DNA of 33,589 nt, taken from assembly GCA_002709695.1 (NCBI GenBank), contig PAQF01000075.1, positions 1 through 33,589 of the forward strand, written 5' to 3'. Source of the DNA: Candidatus Poribacteria bacterium (GTDB lineage: Bacteria; Poribacteria; WGA-4E; UBA9662). The notes under the pieces were generated by a model that was not told where the DNA came from, did not search any database, and saw only the letters and a list, made by a program, of their open reading frames with translations. Shown one piece after another: positions 24,404-32,162 of this stretch. Positions within the stretch are counted from its first letter, which is position 1. Every line of letters starts with the position of its first letter. A program made the translations under genes and the position numbers.

Positions 24404-25390
24404 ATGAGTGTTGAAGACCAGGTTCAGCAGTTTCGGACGCAATTTCATCGGATTAAGGTTGAAGTACAAAAAAGGATTATTGGTCAGGATGATGTCGTTG
24501 AAGATATCTTGATCTGTCTGTTCGCTAATGGCCATGCCTTAATTGAAGGTGTACCGGGCTTGGGAAAGACGCGAATGATCCAGACTTTAAGTGAGGTCTT
24601 GGATTTATCCTTCAAGCGTATTCAGTTTACTCCAGATATGATGCCGTCTGATATTACCGGGACAACAATCTTGGTTGAGGATCAGCAGGGACAAAAACGG
24701 TTCGAGTTTCAGGCTGGCCCTGTCTTTTCTCAGGTGATTCTAGCAGATGAAATTAACCGCGCGACCCCGCGAACTCAATCGGCCCTTTTGGAAGCGATGC
24801 AGGAGCGTACAGTTAGCATCGCTCGCACCACCCACGAGTTGGGGAATCCGTTTTGTGTGTTTGCTACCCAGAACCCTATTGAAATGGATGGTACTTACCC
24901 GTTACCGGAAGCGCAACTTGACCGTTTTCTTTTTAAGCTAAGAGTTGAGTTTCCTGATCATGCTGATCTAATCGAAATTATGCAGCAAACTACTTCAGAT
25001 CGTCAAATGGAAGTTGAAACCGTTTGCGAAGCAGACTCGATTTTGCAGATGCAGCAATTGATCCTTGGGGTTCCAATTGCAGATCATGTAGCTGTATACG
25101 CATCTAAGATTGTTACTGCGACACACGCTGATCAACCCAATGCTTCAGAAATGGCAAAGAGCTATGTTGAGTTGGGTGCTAGTGTTCGTGGGTTGCAGGC
25201 CTTGGTTCTGACGGCGAAGATCAGAGCTTTGCTTGATGGCCGTTATAATGTGGCGATTGAAGATATTCGAACAGTCGCTTTACCTGCTTTACGCCACCGT
25301 TTACTGATTAATTTTGAGGGGCAAAGTGAACGGGTTAGCACCGAGGAGATTATCAAAGACATTCTAGCAACTGAGGAAATCAAACCATGA
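24404..25390 (+). CDS. MoxR-family AAA+ ATPase
   Basis: 328 residues with Walker A GVPGLGKTR (about residue 49), Walker B VILADEINRATPRTQSALLE, sensor 1 VFATQNPIEMDGTYPLPEAQ and the arginine-finger region LDRFLFKL. A winged C-terminal lid includes ALPALRHRLLINFEG. MoxR proteins are chaperone-like ATPases that usually act with DUF58 and von Willebrand factor A partners in maturing enzymes or envelope complexes. Here no DUF58 gene follows. The stop overlaps the start of a questin-oxidase-like protein by 4 bp, which makes that protein the likely partner. Confidence 0.95.
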   Translation: MSVEDQVQQFRTQFHRIKVEVQKRIIGQDDVVEDILICLFANGHALIEGVPGLGKTRMIQTLSEVLDLSFKRIQFTPDMMPSDITGTTILVEDQQGQKRFEFQAGPVFSQVILADEINRATPRTQSALLEAMQERTVSIARTTHELGNPFCVFATQNPIEMDGTYPLPEAQLDRFLFKLRVEFPDHADLIEIMQQTTSDRQMEVETVCEADSILQMQQLILGVPIADHVAVYASKIVTATHADQPNASEMAKSYVELGASVRGLQALVLTAKIRALLDGRYNVAIEDIRTVALPALRHRLLINFEGQSERVSTEEIIKDILATEEIKP

Positions 25391-26382
25391 CACTGTTCTC
25401 CCAATTTTCGGAAAAAATCGACTTTGATGCTAATCTAATTATAGAAGTACCAATGCCAGATCTTTGGGATTTGATACAGAAGGACTGGATTAGCAGTGAA
25501 AAACGGAACCCACTAGATGTTTTCAGGATGGTCAGCTTGGCTGTGGTTCGTTCGCTTCAGCCGGGATCTAATTTTGTTAATCTTCTGTGTGTATTGTACC
25601 GCGGTGATTTCAACTCTATTCGACAGTGCATTGATCAATTCAAAAGGGAGCAGAAGGCTCAATGCCAAAACCCTTTCCGACTTCGGGCAGCACAGTTAGG
25701 TGCGCACGATGCGACCGAGAAATCCTTCCGACAGTTGCGTGGATCGATGTACTATGGTGATGCTGAAGGTGCCGATGATGCTGTTACCAAGATGTATCGA
25801 ACTTCATCAGTGTGTGAACTTTTTGGTATGCTTTTCAATTTGGCTATTCAAGATTTTAATCACCGTGGACGAAAAATAGTTACAGCACTTCAAGTTTGGA
25901 AATTAGTCCAGATTATTGGTTGGGAGTACTCATTGCCAGCCCTCCGTTCTTTAGCTCGTTTTCTTTGTGATCATCCAGTAAATAGTGATTGCTTTATCGA
26001 AAGTGAGAATTTAGTTTATGACGTTAGGACTGATTGGCAGTTAAATCTTTTGGGGGATGTGCGAGTCTGTGAAAAATTAGTGGAAACTTTGGCTGAATCT
26101 GGTTTTGAAGTGGCTCTCGATTTTACTTTCAAAGCCATTCAAGATGGTACTCAGACGGAACTCCTCTGGAAAGCAGTGCTGTCTGTTGCTCATCAAGCAG
26201 ATTCCAACTTGGTTCTTCCTATTTATGCCTTACGGTCCCTTAACCAATTGGCTTATGACGCCACACAACAATTACAAATTTTATTCCAGTCCATTGGTTT
26301 TGTCGCTGAGAATTTCTGTGAGAATCTCAGTTACAAAAAGACTGATTGGAATTCCGCTTTGTTGGATAAGTTATTGTCGTAG
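25387..26382 (+). CDS. Questin-oxidase-like (DUF4243-type) all-helical protein
   Basis: 331 residues, helical throughout, no signal peptide or membrane segment. The block GDAEGADDAVTKMYRTSSVC, ELFGMLFNLAIQDFNHRGRK and WKLVQIIGWEYSLPALRSLA matches my memory of bacterial questin-oxidase-like proteins, where it typically reads ADAAV...ELFELF...ARDFR-x-x-GHK and IGW-HAEPVLRSLA. In place of the GHK histidine this protein has GRK, so enzyme activity is doubtful and a scaffold role is possible. It is translationally coupled to the MoxR ATPase and is the last gene before the RNase P RNA. Confidence 0.6.
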   Translation: MTLFSQFSEKIDFDANLIIEVPMPDLWDLIQKDWISSEKRNPLDVFRMVSLAVVRSLQPGSNFVNLLCVLYRGDFNSIRQCIDQFKREQKAQCQNPFRLRAAQLGAHDATEKSFRQLRGSMYYGDAEGADDAVTKMYRTSSVCELFGMLFNLAIQDFNHRGRKIVTALQVWKLVQIIGWEYSLPALRSLARFLCDHPVNSDCFIESENLVYDVRTDWQLNLLGDVRVCEKLVETLAESGFEVALDFTFKAIQDGTQTELLWKAVLSVAHQADSNLVLPIYALRSLNQLAYDATQQLQILFQSIGFVAENFCENLSYKKTDWNSALLDKLLS

Positions 26383-26407
26383 CCAGTCGGAGTTGGTTCC
26401 TCATGTT

Positions 26408-26437
26408 TTGGCAGTAACTGCGGATTTATGTTACAAT
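26408..26437 (+). promoter_or_regulatory. Promoter of the RNase P RNA gene
   Basis: TTGGCA (26408-26413), 18 bp, TACAAT (26432-26437). The predicted start, six or seven bases later, falls at 26443-26445, where the closing helix of the RNA begins. This agreement supports both calls. Confidence 0.65.
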
Positions 26438-26443
26438 TCTTTG

Positions 26444-26815
26444 GGTTTGAGTTGCATAGATGATCGCGTCCTCTATATTAGGGATGAGGAAAGTCCGGGC
26501 TCCATAGGGCGGGATGCTGGATAACATCCAGGAGCGGTGACGCTATGGAAAGTGCAACAGAGAGTAGACTACAATGCATCTGCATTGTACAGGTGAAACG
26601 GTGTGGTAAAAGCGCACCAGTCTCAACGGTGACGTTGGGAGCTAGGTAAACCCCATCTGGAGCAAGACCAAATAGAAGGATAAGGTGCGCCCGCCTAGTC
26701 CTTGGGTAGAGTCGCTACAGGTTAGCGGTAACGTTGATCGCAGACGAATGATCATCACTTTGAGATGTGCAAACAACTTAAAGGAACAGAACCCGGCTTA
26801 TTTTCAACTCAAACC
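26444..26815 (+). ncRNA. rnpB: RNase P RNA, bacterial type A
   Basis: The catalytic RNA that trims 5' leaders from pre-tRNAs. Diagnostic blocks are GAGGAAAGTCCGGGCTCC (26486-26503), GGAAAGTGCAACAGAGAGTA (from about 26547), GGTAAACCCC with GGAGCAAGACCAAATAG (about 26645-26676) and ACAGAACCCGGCTTA (26786-26800). The ends are set by helix P1: GGTTTGAGTTG (26444-26454) pairs perfectly over 11 bp with CAACTCAAACC (26805-26815). A T-rich run (ATTTTTTCTC) follows directly and could end transcription. Short reading frames over this region are not genes. Confidence 0.95.
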
Positions 26816-26932
26816 ATTTTTTCTCTTTATAATTTTTCCTTCCTTTAATTTTTCAATCTGTTTTTTTGCTGTGATTTTTTTGAGCATTTTATTTGGTATT
26901 GATGGCTCTGAATTATAGTTTATTGTACTTTC
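26816..26932 (+). terminator. T-rich tail after the RNase P RNA
   Basis: Just after P1 come T-rich blocks (ATTTTTTCTC, AATTTTTCC, CTGTTTTTTTGC). The 3' arm of P1 followed by six Ts could serve as an intrinsic terminator. No separate GC-rich hairpin is seen. Confidence 0.4.
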
Positions 26933-26956
26933 TTAGACTTAATTCTTGAAGTCTAA
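26933..26956. repeat. 8-bp inverted repeat touching the -35 of the heptose operon
   Basis: TTAGACTT (26933-26940) and AAGTCTAA (26949-26956) are perfect complements with an 8-nt spacer. The right arm ends immediately before the presumed -35 element at 26957. This position suits a regulator-binding site; the hairpin lacks a T-tract. Confidence 0.4.
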
Positions 26957-26986
26957 TTGGTTATTGGTTGATTGGTGTGATAGAAT
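26957..26986 (+). promoter_or_regulatory. Sigma70-type promoter of the heptose genes
   Basis: TTGGTT (26957-26962), 18 bp, TAGAAT (26981-26986), with a TG one base before the -10 (GTGATAGAAT). The leader to the GTG at 27025 would be about 32 nt. Confidence 0.5.
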
Positions 26987-27024
26987 CGACCTATATGGTG
27001 AAAATGAATTAGCATAAGTTACTC

Positions 27025-28011
27025 GTGAATTTTCAGGGAATTCTTAACCAAATTCGGTCAAAAAAAGTTGTCGTTGTCGGAGACTTGATTCTGGACAAAT
27101 ATATTCAGGGCAAGGCTGATCGTATATCTCCAGAAGCCCCAGTTCCTGTGGTAGAGGTAACGCATGAATCTGTGCGTTTTGGAGGGTCAGCTAATGTAGC
27201 TTATAATATCTCAAGTCTGGGGGGGATAGTTGAGGTGATAGGTGTGGTTGGGGATGACCAGAACGGTGAAACGCTGATGGACATGTTTAATCGTTCCGGT
27301 ATTGGTACGAATGGAATCTTCATTGATTCGGGGCGTCCGACCAGCACCAAAAGCCGATTGATGGCAAATCGTCAACAGATAGTACGTATTGATCGTGAGT
27401 CTAAAGCCCCGTTAGCTGAGTCAGCTTTTTCTGTTTTAGTTGAGTCAGCTTTGTCTAAAATGACTGATTCGGATGCTATTATCTTTGAGGATTATGATAA
27501 AGGCGTGGTGGATAGCGAGTTTATCCATCAGGTACTCAAAAAGCGTTCTTTCCACCCTCAACCGGTGGTAGTTGATCCTAAAGTAGAAAATTTCTGGAAT
27601 TATAAAGGAGTAACCTCAATTACGCCAAATCTCAAAGAAGCTTCAACAGCGGTAAAGCGGCCTATTACCGACGACGAAAGCCTAATTTCCGTGGGGTGTG
27701 AAATAGTGGATCGATTGGAGCTTAATAGTTTGCTGATTACAAGGGGAGAAGATGGGATGACCCTTTTTCAGCCGGATGCGGGGCAAGTCTCCGTTAACCA
27801 TATATCTACCCAGCCGCGTGAAGTTTTTGATGTGACAGGTGCTGGGGATACAGTTGTGTCAGTTTATACACTTGCTTTAGCGGCTGGTGCCGATTTTATA
27901 ACGGCTGCGAAACTAGCAAATTATGCTGGAGGTATTGTGGTTGGTGAGATTGGATGTGTGGCGGTGACGTCGGAACAATTGATGGGAATTGTAGAAGAGA
28001 ATTCGGGATGA
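27025..28011 (+). CDS. D-glycero-beta-D-manno-heptose-7-phosphate kinase (RfaE1/HldE kinase domain)
   Basis: 328 residues of the PfkB/ribokinase fold. VVVVGDLILDKYIQGKADRI, SPEAPVPVVEVTHES and RFGGSANVAYNISSLGG are the characteristic blocks of RfaE1. TSTKSRLMANRQQIVRIDRE and the catalytic DVTGAGDTVVSVY (about residue 270) follow. It makes heptose 1,7-bisphosphate for ADP-heptose, the precursor of LPS inner core. Unlike E. coli HldE it has no cytidylyltransferase domain, so that step must be encoded elsewhere. The start is GTG without a clear ribosome-binding site. It overlaps the following phosphatase gene by 4 bp. Confidence 0.9.
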   Translation: MNFQGILNQIRSKKVVVVGDLILDKYIQGKADRISPEAPVPVVEVTHESVRFGGSANVAYNISSLGGIVEVIGVVGDDQNGETLMDMFNRSGIGTNGIFIDSGRPTSTKSRLMANRQQIVRIDRESKAPLAESAFSVLVESALSKMTDSDAIIFEDYDKGVVDSEFIHQVLKKRSFHPQPVVVDPKVENFWNYKGVTSITPNLKEASTAVKRPITDDESLISVGCEIVDRLELNSLLITRGEDGMTLFQPDAGQVSVNHISTQPREVFDVTGAGDTVVSVYTLALAAGADFITAAKLANYAGGIVVGEIGCVAVTSEQLMGIVEENSG

Positions 28012-28553
28012 AGGTTGTTTTTCTTGATCGTGACGGTGTGATCAATCGTAAACTGGATCATGATTATGTCAAGTGCTGGGGTGAATTCGAGTTTTTGCCG
28101 CAATCATTAGAGGCTATTTCTCTGTTGACTAAGGCGGAGTTTCAGGTAATTATTGTTACCAATCAAGCTTGTGTGAACAAGGGGATAATTTCGCATGTTC
28201 AATTGGCGGAAATTCATCGAAGGATGATAGAGGAAATAGAGCAAACTGAAGGTCGCATTTATGATATTTACTACTCCCCACATCGACCAGAGGAGAATTC
28301 CGAGTACCGAAAACCGAAACCGGGTATGTTGCTACAAGCTATAACTGAGCACAATATAGATATCTCGCAGAGTTATCTAATTGGTGATTCTCTAACTGAT
28401 ATTTTGGCTGGCAAAAGTGTTGGATGTCGCTCGTATTTGCTTTGGTCTGGTAGTGGTTATGAATCACCGTTAAATGCGGATGCAGATTCTCAACCGAATC
28501 GTGTGTTCAAAAATCTTTATCAAGCAACATTATTTATATTGTCTTCCCGCTGA
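28008..28553 (+). CDS. gmhB: HAD-family histidinol-phosphatase/heptose-bisphosphatase (GmhB-like)
   Basis: 181 residues. MKVVFLDRDGVINRKL holds the nucleophile and acid Asp of the HAD D-x-D motif. IIVTNQACVNKG is motif II, RKPKPGMLLQAI carries the motif III lysines, and YLIGDSLTDILAGKSVG is motif IV. After the kinase upstream, the expected reaction is removal of the C7 phosphate of heptose 1,7-bisphosphate. The zinc-binding cysteines usual in GmhB and HisB-N are missing: the loop reads YYSPHRPEENSEYRKPKPGM. ATG at 28008 overlaps the kinase stop (ATGA); a longer start would lie inside the kinase gene and add residues before the DxD strand. Confidence 0.85.
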   Translation: MKVVFLDRDGVINRKLDHDYVKCWGEFEFLPQSLEAISLLTKAEFQVIIVTNQACVNKGIISHVQLAEIHRRMIEEIEQTEGRIYDIYYSPHRPEENSEYRKPKPGMLLQAITEHNIDISQSYLIGDSLTDILAGKSVGCRSYLLWSGSGYESPLNADADSQPNRVFKNLYQATLFILSSR

Positions 28554-28640
28554 TAGTATGATTGATTTTGGTTCTTGAGGTTCTGGCACTCGAGGATTTT
28601 AATAGCATGTGTTTGTTTTGATGTCTTCATAGGGATTGAT

Positions 28641-30206
28641 ATGCCTCAAACTGTTCATAAAATGAGACAGCGAATTACCAAAAACCAATTAATGTTGGTT
28701 CTCGATTCGTGTTTGAATGATCAAGAAATCGTTGGTCTTGCAAAAATATGTGGAATTCATCATTCCTCGTTTCCGAACCCGGAAATAAAAAATCGGGTTA
28801 TCTGTTCTCTTTGCCAAGAATTTTTCGACCAAAGTTCTATCTACAATAAAATTTCGCGGGTTTTAGGCAAGAAGTCGAAGGACGCTATTCGTCGCATTAA
28901 GCATATGGGAATGGACGAGATTTCCATGTTTTTCGGTAATCTTGATTGCCTAAGAACTGGTGATGATGAACTAGGTCAAACTCTTTGGGCTATGTTAATG
29001 GATTCGCGCCAGCAAGTCCAAAATTGCGCTCATAGCCTTTTAACCGAGTGGAAAGTGTTGGAGTTAGCTCATGGGTATGGGAAAGAAGCGCTTGGAGTTG
29101 AGGATCGAGGGAACTGCCTTGTAGGTAACGAACCGATTAATCAAAACGATTTGGAACTGAGCATTGATTTGCCAGTTTTACCGAAATCTAATCAGAAAAA
29201 TAGAGATAATACTTTTTCACGGTCTGTTTCTCCTCAAAGTGGCACTGATTGTCTAGAAGACCAGAGTTCCCACCTAAATCAACATGTATTGGATCTTGTC
29301 TATCAATGTCGAAACTTACAACAACAGTTACAAGAACAGGTTAATCAAAACCAGTTTCTGGAAGAGGAGAACCGGACTTTAAAGGAGCAGGTCTCGCGTT
29401 ATGAATCGCACGAATTGGTGATAGAGCAATTGGTGGAAGAGAAGCGAATTCTTCACTTGGACTTGGCTGAGGTCCGTAGTAAACTGGAAAGACAATTGAC
29501 ACCCCATCTGGAATGGGATAAGGCTGCATTAGCGACTGGTTTCCAATCTCTAGAGCAGTCGGCTGATCAAGCACAGCATGTATTTGATCAGCTTTGCCTG
29601 GACTTTGAAGATCATCTGAATTCCCTACAGCAGATTAGTCAGGATTCAACTGCTAATCTGGATTGGATTCAGCAGCGGATTGCATCCTTAGGGAATAGTA
29701 GCAACAAGAAGGTCAACTATACACCAACACCAAATCTGCCGCGAGTGGGTATATTCGTTGATGTGCAGAATATGTTTTATGCAGCTAAAGATCGGTACGC
29801 GGGACGGCTTGATTACATTAAGCTACTTGACCTAATGGTTGGTCCGCGACAGCTGACTGTCGCTTATGCCTATATTGTACAAATTCCGGAAATCGATCAG
29901 TCTAGTTTCGTTTCTCTCTTGGAGCATAATGGTTACACCATTCGTACCAAAGATCTCCGGTTACGCGGTGATGGATCAGCTAAAGGGGATTGGGATGTTG
30001 GTATCGCGGTTGACATTGCTATGATGTTGGATAGTTTGGATGTAGTTGCTTTGGCTAGTGGCGATGGCGATTTTTGTGAGTTGGCTGAGTTGGTTAAACG
30101 TCGTAACAAACGGATTGAGGTGGCAGCTTTTTCCCATAATACCTCAATGGATTTAATTCGTTCGGCTGACGAATTCTTGCCGATTAGCAATGAAATGATT
30201 ATCTAG
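28641..30206 (+). CDS. Coiled-coil NYN-domain protein (LabA/PIN-like nuclease fold)
   Basis: 521 residues. The N-terminal 150 are helical and unrecognised (QRITKNQLMLVLDSCLNDQE). A linker precedes a long coiled coil (about 215-290, LQQQLQEQVNQNQFLEEENR). The C-terminal NYN domain (about 367-515) has the acidic residues of the PIN-like fold: VGIFVDVQNMF, GDWDVGIAVDIAMM and ALASGDGDFCELAELVKRR. NYN domains are predicted or proven RNases. The target RNA is unknown; the coiled coil suggests oligomers. ATG at 28641 with AGGGA 5 nt upstream is preferred to a longer TTG start. The gene stands alone between the heptose and flagellar genes. Confidence 0.82.
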   Translation: MPQTVHKMRQRITKNQLMLVLDSCLNDQEIVGLAKICGIHHSSFPNPEIKNRVICSLCQEFFDQSSIYNKISRVLGKKSKDAIRRIKHMGMDEISMFFGNLDCLRTGDDELGQTLWAMLMDSRQQVQNCAHSLLTEWKVLELAHGYGKEALGVEDRGNCLVGNEPINQNDLELSIDLPVLPKSNQKNRDNTFSRSVSPQSGTDCLEDQSSHLNQHVLDLVYQCRNLQQQLQEQVNQNQFLEEENRTLKEQVSRYESHELVIEQLVEEKRILHLDLAEVRSKLERQLTPHLEWDKAALATGFQSLEQSADQAQHVFDQLCLDFEDHLNSLQQISQDSTANLDWIQQRIASLGNSSNKKVNYTPTPNLPRVGIFVDVQNMFYAAKDRYAGRLDYIKLLDLMVGPRQLTVAYAYIVQIPEIDQSSFVSLLEHNGYTIRTKDLRLRGDGSAKGDWDVGIAVDIAMMLDSLDVVALASGDGDFCELAELVKRRNKRIEVAAFSHNTSMDLIRSADEFLPISNEMII

Positions 30207-30594
30207 GTCGATGTAGACTAGGTCAATCAAAAAAGTTTGGTGAACTTGCTCAGTTATACATACTTCTTTGGTTATTCAGTTTCCAAAATGGTTGATAAGT
30301 AAAAGTTGTTGGTGATGGTTCTCCGTGTCGAAGCGGTAATATCTTCCGCTTGGTGATGCCGACGAAGGGTGATCTAAATCGTCGTATTTGAGGCTAAGTG
30401 AATGATTATGGATGCTACAAGGTGTAAAAGTTGCTTTTTTCCTTTGCTTTGGTGTAGAATTACATCGTTTGGCGTGGATTTTGCTTCCTTCAAAGTCTTG
30501 TTTAGATCTTCATGCTAAGATTTTCAATTTTTGGTTTTGTTGATCGAAGTTAGGAAATAGCTTACTTCAGTTGTAATTATCAGGTGAAATCGAA
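30207..30594. other. Intergenic region before the short flagellin
   Basis: About 390 bp with no gene. It contains a 6-bp hairpin AAGCGG/CCGCTT (30331-30336 and 30346-30351), possibly the end of the NYN transcript though no T-tract follows, and the promoter listed separately at 30431-30460. Confidence 0.4.
30431..30460 (+). promoter_or_regulatory. Sigma70-type promoter of the short flagellin-like gene
   Basis: TTGCTT (30431-30436), 18 bp, TAGAAT (30455-30460). The -10 context TTTGGTGTAGAATTACATCG resembles that at 9391. A leader of about 130 nt would precede the gene. Confidence 0.55.
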
Positions 30595-31506
30595 ATGAAT
30601 GCGTTGCAAGCTAGGAACAACCCGGCGGCTGTACAGCCATACATCGACTTTAAGCGGTCACAGGCCGTCTTGGAAGCCAATGCTGATTTGGAGCAGTTGA
30701 GGCGTCCGGCTGAAGTAGTTGTCGACGCTGATGCGGTCGATTTGTCTCGTCCGATACGTGACCCAGAGCAAACTCGCATCCAGGAAATGAAGCATGCTAA
30801 TCGGATCGCTCAGGAAGCCAGTGACTTGATGCGAACTGCTGATGAGGGATTGAGTCGAATAGAGGGTATCCTTACCCAGATGCGTGAAATCTCCCAGCAG
30901 GTGCTAAATGTAGAGCTAGAGACCGCCGAACAGGTTGAGCTTGAGCAGCAATTTGATGACATGCGAACTGAGATTCGGCAGGTAGCCAACCAAACCGTGC
31001 AGCGTGGCCAACCGCTAATTAACGGAATGTTCGGTCAGCAGATCTTACCTATTGGCACTGAAGAAGATCTATCACTTACTTTGATGAATGCCGATGTCGT
31101 TGGTCTCGGGTTGACCCAGACCGAAGGGTTGACTTTCAAAGGAGAAACCGTCGACCTCGATGGTAGTATTGGTGAAGGTGGTACACCAGCTGTGTTTCCA
31201 GACGAAGCTAACCTGCAAACACCAGAGAGCTCACGCCAAACCATCAATCGGTTAGATATTGCGGTGGGTCTGGTCAACCGCGAACGAAGTTACTTGGGCT
31301 CGATGCAAAGTCGAATCCAGTTTACTGTCACCGACCTTTCTACACCTTCCCAAAGTGTTGAAAGGTCACGTGTCACTATTGAGAACATGGAGTTTGCAGC
31401 TGAAACCATTGAGGTGACCCGAGAGCAAATTGTGACCCAAACCGGTTCCTCTGTTATGGCACAGGCTGGTGGTGTTTCCCAGAATATCCTGCAACTGATC
31501 CAATAG
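30595..31506 (+). CDS. Short flagellin-like protein with atypical N-terminus
   Basis: 303 residues. The middle and end are flagellin-like. ANRIAQEASDLMRTADEGLS and RIEGILTQMREISQQVLNVE match the ND1 helix region. RLDIAVGLVNRERSYLGSMQ and VTIENMEFAAETIEVTREQI match CD1, and QAGGVSQNILQLIQ ends the chain like a CD0 helix. The first 60 residues instead read MNALQARNNPAAVQPYIDFK and VVVDADAVDLSRPI, without the usual ND0 sequence and its SSGLRINSAAD segment. It could be a minor flagellin, a FlgL-like junction protein or a secreted variant that cannot polymerise alone. AGGTGA precedes the ATG. It lies 850 bp before a standard flagellin gene. Confidence 0.8.
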   Translation: MNALQARNNPAAVQPYIDFKRSQAVLEANADLEQLRRPAEVVVDADAVDLSRPIRDPEQTRIQEMKHANRIAQEASDLMRTADEGLSRIEGILTQMREISQQVLNVELETAEQVELEQQFDDMRTEIRQVANQTVQRGQPLINGMFGQQILPIGTEEDLSLTLMNADVVGLGLTQTEGLTFKGETVDLDGSIGEGGTPAVFPDEANLQTPESSRQTINRLDIAVGLVNRERSYLGSMQSRIQFTVTDLSTPSQSVERSRVTIENMEFAAETIEVTREQIVTQTGSSVMAQAGGVSQNILQLIQ

Positions 31507-31725
31507 TCGGAATTCCTAATTAGTTGCCGGGCGCTCAAAGATCGAGTTCTTCCTATTGTCCTTATAGATCTATCCTTAGTTTTATTAATCTCTGTGTTTT
31601 TTTGATGATTTCTATAGTATTGAAAAAGATTTCTATTTCAATATTGAGCCTTGTTACTTTTGGCTTGTCCAATCTTGTTTTTCCTTCCTCTTAATTCTCG
31701 TTATCCTCATTTTCTTTTCTTTTTT

Positions 31726-31773
31726 GCCGATATATGATTGGTTTGGTTGGGGGGTAGGTACTTAACCAAACCA
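31726..31773 (+). promoter_or_regulatory. Sigma28-like -10 followed by a hairpin, no gene directly downstream
   Basis: GCCGATAT (31726-31733) matches the flagellar sigma28 -10 (GCCGATAA). No TAAA-type -35 is seen at the right distance. TGGTTTGGTT (31739-31748) pairs perfectly with AACCAAACCA (31764-31773). The same arrangement recurs at 32183-32230 before the flagellin gene. Confidence 0.5.
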
Positions 31774-32162
31774 TTTTAAAAAGACAGACGGCAACTGTAT
31801 ATCAGGGGAATTGAGATCAACGTCTTGAGATTTGGAAGTAATGTTTGGGATTATGCTAACCTTATAAATTTATTAAGCTTGTGATTATAGTAGTTAGTTA
31901 TTGGAAAACTAGGCAATCTTTACAAAAGAGAGAAAAAAGGCTTATGGGGAGTAAAACTATCTATTGGTAGTGGATATGATAATTGATAAATCTAGGACAA
32001 TTTTCATCTCGTGCAGGTGGGTTAGAAAATTCTCTGCCTGAATGAAAAACCGTTTGGGCCCAATCAAGATTGGCCGACGCATACTATTCTCTTCTTTGGC
32101 TAAATCAAGATTCGAGAGTTCCTTTTTTGGGTGAGATTTTTCCATCTTTTTTGATTTTTTTC
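31774..32162. other. AT-rich intergenic stretch between two flagellar-type promoters
   Basis: No convincing gene. A 62-codon minus-strand frame (31957-32145) lacks a ribosome-binding site and a recognisable family. A short plus-strand transcript from the upstream sigma28-like site could cover this region. Confidence 0.35.

Noticed and set aside
26685-26918. Reading frame over the end of the RNase P RNA
   Set aside because: It overlaps the conserved 3' part of the RNA and its T-rich tail; the translation is low-complexity Phe-rich.
30358-30365. GCCGACGA as a sigma28 -10 for the short flagellin
   Set aside because: It differs from GCCGATAA at two positions and no TAAA-type -35 lies 15-16 bp upstream; the TAGAAT promoter nearby is a better fit.
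31957-32145. 62-codon minus-strand frame in the flagellin upstream region
   Set aside because: No ribosome-binding site (an A-run precedes the ATG), no recognisable family, and it lies inside a region with flagellar promoters on the other strand.
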